Source: Tenebrio molitor (lineage: Eukaryota; Arthropoda; Insecta; Coleoptera; Tenebrionidae). Taken from it: a stretch of 64,000 bases of DNA. How positions within the stretch are numbered: the first letter of the stretch is position 1; every line of letters begins with the position of its first letter. The notes beneath the pieces are model-generated. The model had not been told where the DNA came from. It ran no database searches and saw only the letters and a program-made list of their open reading frames with translations. The position numbers and the translations under genes are program-made. Location of the stretch: the NCBI RefSeq assembly GCF_963966145.1, contig NC_091046.1, positions 4,402,001-4,466,000 of the forward strand, written 5' to 3'. Of this stretch, positions 14,101 to 26,100 are shown one piece after another.

Positions 14101-17100
14101 TAATTTCCGACCATGTGAAATCCCACTTTAATTAGTTCACTCTGCACCTAGGTAAACCTAATTAAGTGTGCGCGCGCTTTAAAATAAATATTTGGAACCA
14201 ATTTGCCCTCCCCTCCCGAAGCTCGTAGGCCTGCTGGTAGTTTCCGGGACAGCTAGTAGTTCGAGTCTAAAAAAAAAATGATCGGAGCTTAATCGACGGA
14301 ACCGATGGGTTATGAGAGCGCTGTAAACGTCGATCAAACGACAGCTTTTATGTAGCCTTCCAATGGAATTTCGGCTTCGGCAATGAACAGTAAATTTCGC
14401 GATTTGAAAGCTCACAATGGGCCCGCGAAATTTATTTATATTTTATGTGGACGGCCGGTTCGGCACTCATTAAAATTAATAATTAAAGCTGTGCTTTCGT
14501 TATGCGCGAAATGTGTCACCCAAACAAAAAACCCTCCAACGCTTCATCATTATTCGGCACATTTAAAACAATTGGAAGTGTCGAAAAATGTTTCGACTGA
14601 CAGATGGCCGGTTTTGTTTAATTGCGATAAAATTAAAGTGGAACGCGCCGTTATGGATGCGCCGATAACGCCGACAAACGAGGATATTTTTTATGCAAAA
14701 TTGGCCGTTATTTTTTAAGTTTATTGCCGGAAATGGCTCTTGTCGCGCCGTATTGTTCCACACTGGAGATGTATTTTTTCGCCATTGTTCAATATGGCGT
14801 CACCCTCGCACTAAACATGATTTATCAGCGCCCTCTGCGTTTTTGCGTTTCCACGTTACGACAATGACCCCCTGAATATCGAAATTCCCCACAATTTACC
14901 GACTCATATATTTGAATCAGATGGAGACGCTCGAATCCTGCTCGTACGTCGTAAAACAGCCCCCATTGATTGCGCCAGACGAAACCACCCCTCTGCCGAG
15001 ATATCGGCGAGTTTATGTAAACTAGTTTAATTTAGTTCCGTGTCGCAATCTCGCTCCTATTGACGAGAGGAAGTCCGGCTCGTGAGGGCCAATAATTCCA
15101 CCAACCACTAAAAATGGTCACGGGGTGCTGAGGCAGCACTCGGGATGTCACTCCTCCAGATATGAGTTTCGGTGATATCGCCCCGTAATATACTGAGCTT
15201 TCAAACTTTACGAAGGACATTGGCATCAACTTGTCCAGACCGACAATAACGATAAAAGAGGAAAAATGGAAGCGCCGCAAATATACCAGATTAATTTCGT
15301 TAAATAGTGGAGATGGGAAAAGTTAAAAGTGGACAGGAAATGTAAGAGAACTGGAAGGATTAGGGTCCTGCGCCCTGAAGTATTTTATTTCTTACAAATG
15401 ACAGTTACGACAAATGGGATATAGACATTCGTAGAAGTGTCGGATTCTCTCACGGGCTGTGACCTTGGAAATATCTGCGCGAGGGCGGAGCGAAAACATC
15501 GAGAGAGATGACACTAACGTGACGAATGACGATGTTTTCCGGCCTACTTGAGACCGATATTCGTCGCAGATATGACTCATAGCCCATGAGAAAATCCAAC
15601 ACCTCTACCGTGCGTATGTGAAGTGTACACAACGAGGCTGCTGCCGAGTGAGAATGACTAAATGAAGTCAAAAAAAATGTAAATCTCTCAAAAATCTTTG
15701 ACGCCTTTTTTACAAAAATTATATCTAATTTGCCCAGACAAATGAAAAAATTAAAAAGAAACAAAGAACAACAAAGAATGTGTTAAATTTTCATCACTTT
15801 TTATCTAACTATGAACAAATAGCTATAAAAAGAGTAAGAACCATCTTAACTTCATTAATTCCGTCAAATATTGCAGCAAACGAGAAAAGTTAAAAACGAG
15901 CACAAAATTGTCCTCCAGGAAACGTAAGAGAAAACTTGTCAGGAATTAGGTCGCCTCATATAAAATCTCCAGTACATTTATTTATCGGAACCGGTCCCGC
16001 CCTTGTTGCTACCCAAATTGAGCAATTTTCTGATACCGCCTTTTATTAGACGTTATTTTGTATTTTGTGTTTTTTATTCCACTTTTGCTGCATATTTCAA
16101 TAATTCTCGCATCTCTGGATTCGGGAGCGCTAACAAGCTCCATTATATTCGCAAACGATCACCATAAAAAAGCGTATTTATTCTCAACCGTCTGCGCTAC
16201 GGCATTCAGGCAATTAGAACTCTCGTCTAGAGTTCTTCACGCAACACTAGGATTGCAAAAACTGTATGTCTGCTGTAGACTCACCTCTGTCGATTTATGG
16301 GGTTGCTGATAGTACTTACAAACCCCAAATTATTATTACTCTGCTGCAACGCCAAGATACTGCTACTTCTTGTTCTGCTTGTTGTGCTTAATAAATCATC
16401 ATCCTGATGGTAACATATTTGTTCCAGTTCGTTATGGAAAAGCCTCACCTCGTTGGATCTCAGCTATAATCAACTCGACAGTGTTCCTTTCGCCGCCCTC
16501 AAAGAGCTGCGAAGTCTGCAGTGGATTAATTTGCACGGGTATGTTCCTAGCTTTCTGAAATTATCTTTTATACTTCCCGTGTAGTTATTTCTGCACAAAG
16601 ATGCGCTTCCAACTCCCGACATAAAAGCTTTCTCGTGTGTCAACCCAAACAGTTTTTAGAAAAGAGACGGAACCCCTCGAAGAAAAACTGTTAAGTAGAT
16701 AATTGCCCCGGAGGAAGCGTTGTGCTTGTTTCGACGCTTAATTTCCTTCCAATTGTACCCAGCACAATCCCGGCCCTGTTTCCTCTTCATAATCCCGGAA
16801 TTATTTTTCAGGAGAGTTGCGTCAAGATTTACCTTTACAGTTGTGATAAATCAAATTTGCGTATCTGGAAGAAGCACTATTTTCGAATTATTTGTAGTAA
16901 TATTGTGGAGAGCTGGAAAATGAAAATGTCTGTGTGGGAGATAAAGGAGAGGGAATAAGTTTGGAGACGAGACACCTGTGTACAATTTGATTCCACACAC
17001 TTCTTGTAGCCTTGTTGACAAACGCCACCAACATTAATTAAATTCTGCGTTGACACACGTGGGCTTGGCCTCTTCTTTTAAATATTTACCCACATTTTCA

Positions 17101-20100
17101 CTGTCATAATACTCGCTTTCAAAGTAAACTCGGTTTAGAACTGGGAGGCACAAATTTAACCCGAGTTTACGGGGTCCAGCGACGAGATCTAACAGATCTA
17201 CTCGTGTGATACAAGTTTTAGAGTTTCACTCATTATTTGCTAATTAATCGAAGAAAAGGGTGTGGAAACTTGTGCTTCTCAGTCTAGACTCGGATTAGAT
17301 AAACCGGTTTAAGCGGTTTTAATGAGAACATTCCAGGCGATATGAAAAAATCGCAAATTTTAGCTTGAAATGCGATTGAAGAAGGAATCTCAATTTCGTG
17401 AGAATCGAGTTCGGTCTTTAGAATACAATAAGACGAACGTCCTCCCCCAGTGACAGAAACAATTTTAATGAAAAAGTACCACCTACCCCCGAGAAGGGGT
17501 TTGTTGGCAGAGGACGGATCGTTATTAATCCTAGAGATTATAGATTCGCGAGTCGTCGACAAATCCCGACAATAACATAAATCCGTTTAAAATAAAGAAA
17601 GGGCGGCTAACGGCACCATAATCGTTATCTGGATGGGGTGCGAGCGCGGTCAGCGAATATCCCTGTAAATTTTTATTAAAACCGGTTTTCCACCCTCCGA
17701 TACAACGCGGAAAACATGAACGATAAGAACAAAGCAATACGGTTTTAATCCGGGAGAAAATCCGCCGTAATAAAAGCATTATTGATAACCGCTCTAAATA
17801 AAAAGCAATAAAAAGTTGTGAAAGTTTAAACCCGGGGATTCGACCGGCGCATGCATGATCCGGGAAATTAAAGGAGTCCGGCGAACAATACGTTCTCCTA
17901 AAACTTTCAATAACTTTACATTCTAAAACTTTAACTTAACCGAGGTTTAATATGAATTCGTAATGGATATCGATCCACAAATCGCCCATGAATAATTGAA
18001 TATTGAAATTGATACGGACGTAGCGATTCTTTTACGATTATTTGAAAATTTAATGAGGGGTGGCAGGATCGGATTGTTTCGGGAAATCTGGAACCGCAAT
18101 AGCAAAATTTTTAGGAAAATTAGCGGGCGAAGTGAGTAGCAAGTAAAGTGGATGACATTAAAATTCTAAACTTTTAATTGTTTAGTTGGTGCAATATTAA
18201 TATGGCTTTTAAATTAATTTTACATTTCTCTGCAACGAAACATGAATTACTAAAGGTATGGGAGTGAAGAATCGTGTAATAATATTAAAATTAAAAGTTT
18301 GAAAACAAATGACAGAATTGTAAATTTGTCCTAATTTAAGTTTTATATATATTTTTTTTAATTTATACAGGGTGAAATAAGTTTGGAAAAAAAAACCGGT
18401 AATTGGTGATAACGAGAAGTAGTCATAGACAAAAAAAATTTCTTATAAAAGTTTTTTCGTTTTGGAGATAAACATGATTGAAAATTTGGTCAAAATTGCT
18501 AGTACGCTGCTGAGTGATTACCTGATTATCTTGGTAGTTTAGCAACAATAATAATCAAAGGTAAAAGGTGTCCGTTAATCACAAACTCCTCTCGATAATT
18601 TCCATAGAAACATTTACAAAGCAGTGTGCGTGCACCTACGACTTTATTGTGGAGTTGATATAACAATGGTTGCTAATGAAGTGAAGAAATTCGGACAAAT
18701 TTTCTCTATTCAAAGGCGTTAAAAATACAAGGATATAGGGTAATTTCCATCCTTTTGATTTCACCTCCAAAAGTCATTTACGCAGAATTAATTTGTGTTA
18801 AGGATACTCCACATTTTTTTTCCAAACTTATTTCAGAATCACCCTGTATAGTGTCTAATTATGGAGCTTGTTTAAAATGAGCGGTTAATGATGGCTATTA
18901 CTCGTGAGGATGATTTCATGTCACGAGCCGAAGGCGAGTGGTATAATTCATCCGAGCGTCACTTCCAGTTTTGTGACAAATTTAGCTTTTTTACAATAAA
19001 TAATTATCTAACGGGACCAAGTCTGCATAGTGTAGGGGATGAACCAAAGCATCTGATTTTTATTGGAGTTTTTAGACTATTTTATCAACTACGCCTCTCC
19101 AACTGATAACATTTGAATTTGTTGGTGATTGTCTGTTCACAATTTCAAAACTAGCAGCACTGACGACATAATTTTAGAAAAAATAATTTTGATGGTGCCT
19201 CAGGCTATAATTTCCCTTTCACAGTTTCGTCATCTGGAAAATGACTACCACAAAGGTTCTCTTTTAAATAATATTTCCCAAACAAGGGGGCCACTCCTGC
19301 AATTTCCTACTAAATCCTACATCCATCTGTGAACTTACAATGTATGCCCTGTCTTTATCGTTTTTATACTCCTGCAGCTCTGCACTGAGGTCACTTAAAT
19401 TTAGCAACACAATGTACAATGAAAATTTGGAGTGCCTGACGCACAGATGACTGTTCTCGATCGCGCCGCTAAACTCGACTCCCGAGATTTTACCTTGCTG
19501 CGAACGATTTTAGCGTGATGCGAACGCGAACGCGTACGATTTTAGCGTGACGCATGAAACTAATTCCTACGTGGTGCGCCTAGAGAAATTTTCACTTCAA
19601 AAATTAAACGACCCATAACATTAAAGCAAATTTCGGTTCTGAAATTTCAGCAGCTTGGCTAGTTTCCAGCTTTCTAGGCGAGCACCGTACGCAATTCCGT
19701 TAATCCTGCGAACGCCTCAATGGCGTAAGCGATTTAAGACTTAAATCCGTCTGCGGCATACATCAGATGGCTTGTTTTTCTTAAATTAAAGCGAGTTTAC
19801 GTGAAGTTTGAAACAGTGGAACTCGGCGGCTTCCTCTAGCTAAATACCCCATTTGTCAGAAGCAGCGTCTATTGGGAAAACGATTGCAATTTGATTCTAA
19901 GTGTGACCAGCAAATGACCAACACTTAACCGCAACGGTCGTTTTTGTTATTGTCACCCCCGAAAGCACCCTCCGTGCCGATATTTACCCGGAGCGGGCGT
20001 GATCGCGGCAAAATTCGAGGCTCGTCCATTAATGTAATGTAGACACAGCCGAACAAATAAACTTATGAGGTCGGTAAAATTCCGGTCAGTCCGGAATGCT

Positions 20101-23100
20101 GAAGATGGGATCGTGATATCGTGTTTACGTGAATGAGACGGCTTTCAGGACGGGATAAATACGATCCGGGGCGGCGGCGCTGATATTAAAGGAGTAACAG
20201 CTACCAGCCGTTGCGTGGATTCTTCTGCTCGAGGACATCTCGAATAAGATTGCCGTAAATAATTTATGTTCAATCAGATGAACGGGAGACACAAAGACCG
20301 CATGCAGATGCGCAAAAATAAACTCGACCAATAAAAAATTTAACACGCGGTTTAGGAAATGTCCGCCTTCGGGACACGACCCCAACAAAAAATGTCGTCA
20401 AAGGACTCGGTAATTACTCGGGAGATTTGCTGAGCTGAATTATTCTCATACAACGTGATCGAACAGAAAACAAATCAGAGCAGGCGTTGCAAATTACTAT
20501 CGGTCATGTCTTAGCGGAAATGTCAAAGAAACGTCAACGACTGCTGTTGTTAACCTAGAAAACAATTTTTCGATTTCGGCAAAGTTTACACTGTATAAAG
20601 TGGCAAAATGGGTTTTACCATTGAAGAGACAAACAAATAAAAGAACCTTGGGTAGGTGAACGTGGGGCGTTTGAAAGTAGACTCCCCAAACAAGGAAATT
20701 TTGGTTGAAAAATCGCTTCCCGATAAGACCGGCGAATTTATGGTCGGCAAAATTAATGACCCCCCGTTGAAGGGTCCGCAACCGACCCCCTTAGCGCCCT
20801 TACATATCCAATTGTCATCCACGACGCCCAAAATCACACCCCGAAATCTTAGGCAAACTGTAATTAGCATAATCCCGTGTAATCATACACTGTCCTTTCG
20901 TCTCTGTACATAACTCTGAAAATGGTGCTAATGAGGACCGAACCGTTGCGGTCAACAGTGTAAATTATTCAGGGACGCCGGAAGAATCTGTTTGCAAGGG
21001 ATGATTCGGATATTGACGCTTACTTAGGGGACCACGTCATACTCCACCATTACGAAAATGGAGATGAGACTTTTCCGGGGCAATTGCCAGAATCAATAAG
21101 TCGTAACGGCGATGGTAATCTTAAACGCTGTTTTCTTTTATTGGGGCAAGTGTTTTATGGGGCTGGATGGGCGGGAGCCGCGTTGCGGAAAGGATTCCCC
21201 CGGTAAAATATTAAGCAATTTGTTGGGTGACTTACAGGAAAATTTAGACGCTGTACACCTGGAAAAATCGGAAGATATGGACTTCAAAAAGAGGCACAAA
21301 AGCAAAACGAGGAAAGAATAGGTACGGTTTTATCCGGGGACACGGCATTCAGGCCGGATTAATTTATCATTACGGATATTATTATCAAGTAATGATAAAA
21401 TTTATTATCAAATCAATCAAACGTAAAGCTTTCAGTTTTGGGGTATACAGGGTGTCCGCGCAAAAAGTTACAATGGGTTTAATTCTGATGTCCTTAATCC
21501 TTTTAGGATTATCACGTTATTACTCTATCGCCAGCCTGTCCCATTCACAATTTTGACCCCCTACATTTTTGATGACGTCCTACGAAAGAGAAAAAATTTT
21601 TTTGGAGGGAAGTTAATCAAAATCTGGCCCCAATTTCGCGATGGCCGCCCATTAACCGCCAAATCATTGTCAATTCACCTCACCCCCTCATTATTGGGGC
21701 GAGCTTTGCATTAAACGAATTAATAAAGTTTCGGGGACAGTCGTTGTATCGATCCCTCCTTTGACACCCCTCCCGGGCGCAAACTTTTAATTCCCGCTCG
21801 AAGACTTCTGGCAATTCGAAAGTCCTCCCCTTGCCCACATTCCTGTTTCGTTTTATCGTATGAAACTCGATCAATCGTTTCTAATTAAAAATTGATGTCC
21901 GCCGTTACTTTTCGCTTTCAGATTCTGATTGCTTTCAAACAGTCCGAGCCACTCCATTACCCTTTGTTAAGTTCCTTCGCCGCCTCCGCGATTCGTCGAT
22001 ATGGATTTGGCTTTCGTTGGCGATTTTAGCACCATAAAGATATCGCGCGATGCGGTGGCTCCGCGACGTTTCTCCCTCCGCGCCGCTTCGACCTTGACCG
22101 ACGCAAGAATACCAGAACTGCTAAAGTAATCGCCGTATTAGGCGAATCTCCGTAATTTCGTCGTCCCGGAGGCAGATCCTCCGGAACCTGTCGTAAAGCG
22201 TTCAAGGGACTACAAAGGTGACTCCGGGGTGGTTGCGAAATAATCCGCCGTGTTCGGGGGGCCGATTTTAAATTCAGGACGTCGCTCTGCCAATCTAATA
22301 TCTACAAATTTGCTTAAAGTAATGTCAAACTAAATGCTTTGTCTTGGTAATGCAAATCTGAAATGCAAATGCGGCAGACAAACGCATCCTATTAGAACGA
22401 CTCCGTTATTTAAGGTCCTCGTACATGTGAACGTGCCTAATGAAAATACTCCCTCGACCCCGAAGCTCTCCGATTTTTGGACCGGCGATCAGGCAGTCCT
22501 GTCCCATTGGGTTTTATAAATATTTACACTCTTATCTGCGACGAATTAAAATGCTTCCAGCATTAAATTTGGAACCGGCGAAATTAAATATTCACTTTCG
22601 TACGGCAGCTGGAAGCAGTTGTAAGATAAATTTCGAACAAACTTTGCAATAACACAAACATACGGTTGGAATATCTCAAAAGCGAAAAGGAACTAATAAT
22701 GCCGTATTAAAGTTGCTGTTTATTTAAAATTTGAATTTTCTCGGCGCAAATGTCTGATAATCCAACATAAATGTTAATGCAAGAGGGAGGCAGGTGCCTC
22801 ACAACGCCATCCATCAAATTTGACACTTGTACATAGTGTATCGTGTTGGCAAATTCATTTATATACACATCTGATAACGGCAATATTTATTTTTTGCTGC
22901 ACTTTTTTCCCAGTTTGGTCCTTCAAAAAGAAAATGTATACTTTCTTCAGTCCTGAAATGATCAGTATCATCTTGTAACGTTTTTGATTCTTCTGATAAA
23001 TAATCCATCCATCATTTCAAACATTCGTTTAACAGGATTTAGCCTGTTTTGGTTTAGATTAAGTCAGTCTCGCTTAGAAACACAGCGATTGCTAATGAGA

Positions 23101-26100
23101 TTATGTGTATGGAGTATGTTGTAAAATAGTATATTATTCAATGAGCGAATAATGATGGCTATTACTCATGAGGATGATTTTGTGTCACGAGCCGCAGGCG
23201 AGTGGCGTAATTCATCAGAACGAGCAACAGCCATTATCCGCAAATATAATACTATACTTTGTCTACGACTATCAAGAGAAAAGCGAGTCAGAGCCCTTGC
23301 TAGCCTGTTGGACGCGCCATCAGATACCCCTCCCGAGCCGCCGTGTCGCAATATTTTAATATTATCCCTTTTCAGGAACCAAATATCGTCGACGAGCGGT
23401 GAATGGTCCCACGTGAGGAACACTTTGACGACGCTGTTCCTGGGCGAGAACGACCTCACTGAGGTGCCCGGCGAGCAGCCGGACCACATCTCGAAACCCT
23501 CGCACGGCCTGAGACAGTTCAAGTCCCTCATTTGGCTGAACCTGGACGGAAACAGAATATCTAAAATCCATAAGCACTCCCTGCCGGCCGCCCTCCAGAC
23601 CGCCAGCGTCTCGCATAATTTGTTGGAGAGCTTCCCGCACGAGATCGTCGGGTCGCTGCCCCACCTGCAGTGGCTGTACCTCCGCGGCAACCACATCAGG
23701 ACCCTCCCGCAGCACTCGTTCGGCAGGAAGCTGTGGCTGGAGAAGATCGACCTGGGGGAGAACCACCTGAAGAGCCTGCCGCGGTTCCCCTTCAACAACA
23801 CCGTCTACATCCGGGACCTGAACCTGGCCTTCAACGACTTCAGGACGCTCGGCGACGAGGGCTTCGCGGGGCTCCAGTGCGGCAGGATCATCCTCTCGTA
23901 CAACAGCCTCGAGAGCGTCGAGGCGAGGGCCTTCGACGGCATCCAGGAGTCGCTCGAGTACCTCGACTTCGACCACAACAACTTCCAGCAGATCCCTCAC
24001 GCCCTGAGCCAGCTGAAATCGCTTAAATACCTTTACTTATCGTCGAACTCGCTGAGTGAAATACCGGAACGAGCTTTCGAGAACTTCTGTTCTAGTCTGA
24101 AAGCTGTGAGCTTAAGCGGAAACCGGCTGACAAGAATTCCCGCGGAAACGCTGCAAAATTGCTCGAAAATTTCCCACTTCAATGTTGGCTTCAACGAGAT
24201 ATACGAAATCGGCGAGAACGACTTCACGGGGTGGGGACACAACATCAGGAGCCTCATATTGGGGAACAATCGCGTTACGAGCCTGAAGAGCCAGATCTTC
24301 GTCGATTTGCAGCAACTTAAAGAACTCAGTTTAAGTTTCAACCCTTTGCGGGTGATCGAGACCGGCGCCTTCGCGGGCCTCGAAGGCTTAGAGAGTTTGG
24401 AAGTATCGTTCGGACTTGACAGGGATGACCTCCCCCACGAAATCTTCAAACCGCTAACAAACTTGAAATGGCTTTCCGTCGACAACAATAACTTCAACGC
24501 GGTCCCGGAATTCTCTCTGGACTCCCTCTCCGAACTCAAATACCTTAATATCGAGTCGAACAAAATACGCGCCATCCCCATCAACCTGCTGAAGCCTTCG
24601 GTCCACTCCAAACTCAAAGACGTCCGCCTGTCCAACAACGACATCACCGCGATCCGGAGCGACACCTTCAAGAGCCTCGCCAGCCTCGAGACCATCCTCC
24701 TCTCGAACAACCGCATCAAATCCATCGAAACCGACGGTTTTAACGACCTCCCGGCGCTCACCAAGCTCATCCTCTCCGACAACCTCCTGTCCAAGATCCA
24801 CAACCGCGCCTTCTCGAACCTACCCTCTCTGACCAAACTGGACCTGCACAACAACTTCTTGTCCGAGTTCTCTTTCGGCTACTTCGCCAACATCTCGACC
24901 CCCCTGCGGCTCAACCTCAGCCGCAACCAGATCTCCTCGTGCAACTCCGACCTCAAGATCCTCAACGTCGACGTGATCGACTTGAGGTACAACAACATGG
25001 CGCGCGTCCCCAGATGCCTCGAGAACACGGCCCTCCTCAAGAAACTCTACCTGGACTTCAACATCATCTCGAGACTCGACCACAACAGCTTCATGCACTT
25101 GACCTCCTTGGAACACTTGAGCCTCCAGCAGAACAACATCATGTCGGTCAGCAGGAAGGCTTTCGCAGGCTTGCAGAACCTCCAACTCCTCGACCTCTCC
25201 AAGAACTTGATCACCCAACTCCACGCCAGCCAGTTCGCCAACATGCCGAGGCTCAGAGTGATTGACCTCAGCACCAACAACCTCAACTACCTCCCCAAGG
25301 ACGTGTTCGAGAACACCGTCGTCGAGATGTTGGACCTGAGCTACAACAGCTTCTCGGTGGTGCCGAGTCTTAGTCTCTCCGACGTGGGGCTCTCCCTGAG
25401 GGACCTCCGGATCCGCTCCAACAACATCGAGCACATCGACAGCACCACCTTCCCAGACATCTCCTACTTGCAGCACCTGGATTTGAGCAGCAACAGGCTG
25501 ACCATTCTCCCCGACAACGTCTTCACGAGTTTGGGGCTGCTCCAAGTGCTCGACTTGAGCTCCAACCCTCTACGTGCCAACTTCAAGGAGTTGTTCCATT
25601 ACGCGCAGAGTTTGAAACATCTGAACTTGGCCAACTCGGGGATCGCGTCCACCCCGCATCTGCCCCTACCTAACTTGGTCCATCTCAACCTCTCGCACAA
25701 TCACATCGAGGCCATCAACAAGAACTCGGTACAAGAATTGGCCAAGCTGAAATCGTTCGATCTCAGCCACAACCAGCTATTCGAGGTGCCGTCGCATCTT
25801 TGGATACACTTGCCGAGACTCAAATCGCTGGATTTGTCCTTCAACCCCATCAAAGAAATCCTCGCGGACAGCTTCTACGGATTGCAGAACCTTCAAGACT
25901 TGAACCTGCAGGGGTTGAAGGATTTGGACCGGTTCGAGAGCAAAGGGCTGCTGCAAATTAAAATTCTGAACTCGCTTATGATACAGACGTGGCCGAAAGT
26001 GGACAATTTCGCTGAACAGTTTTGCAATTTGTTGTCGAATCTCCAACAGCTTAGGATTTTGAAAATACACATCATGGAGTCTGTCCTCGACGAGCAGCTC

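Larger units (their letters stand above)
2194..16427. other. Large intron of the LRR gene
   Basis: This is 14.2 kb of AT-rich intron. Apart from the recombinase element (4781-6566), its host repeat, the hairpin at 7770-7870, the recombinase relic near 10.8 kb and the inverted-repeat element at 13659-13902, I find no supported gene. The 184-codon open frame at 3205-3759 has no domain, no splice logic and no homologue in the window. Confidence 0.6.
16539..23375. other. Second large intron of the LRR gene
   Basis: This is 6.8 kb with no supported gene. It holds the 486-bp inverted-repeat element at 18365-18850, a short palindromic repeat at about 18880-18965 repeated at about 23140-23240 just before exon 23376, and a reverse-oriented relative of the 280-bp repeat at 19480-19590. 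Overlapping small frames at 20.5-20.9 kb on both strands look random. A single CAGGGTGT end occurs near 21450. Confidence 0.6.

Noticed and set aside
20497..20913. Three overlapping frames of 85-94 codons on both strands
   Set aside because: They share the same DNA in different frames, with no domain or codon bias; probably chance.
23152..23375. ATG at 23152 as start of the LRR protein
   Set aside because: The 5' 225 nt is part of an interspersed palindromic repeat also found at 18880, and the LRR register joins the upstream exon exactly at 23376.
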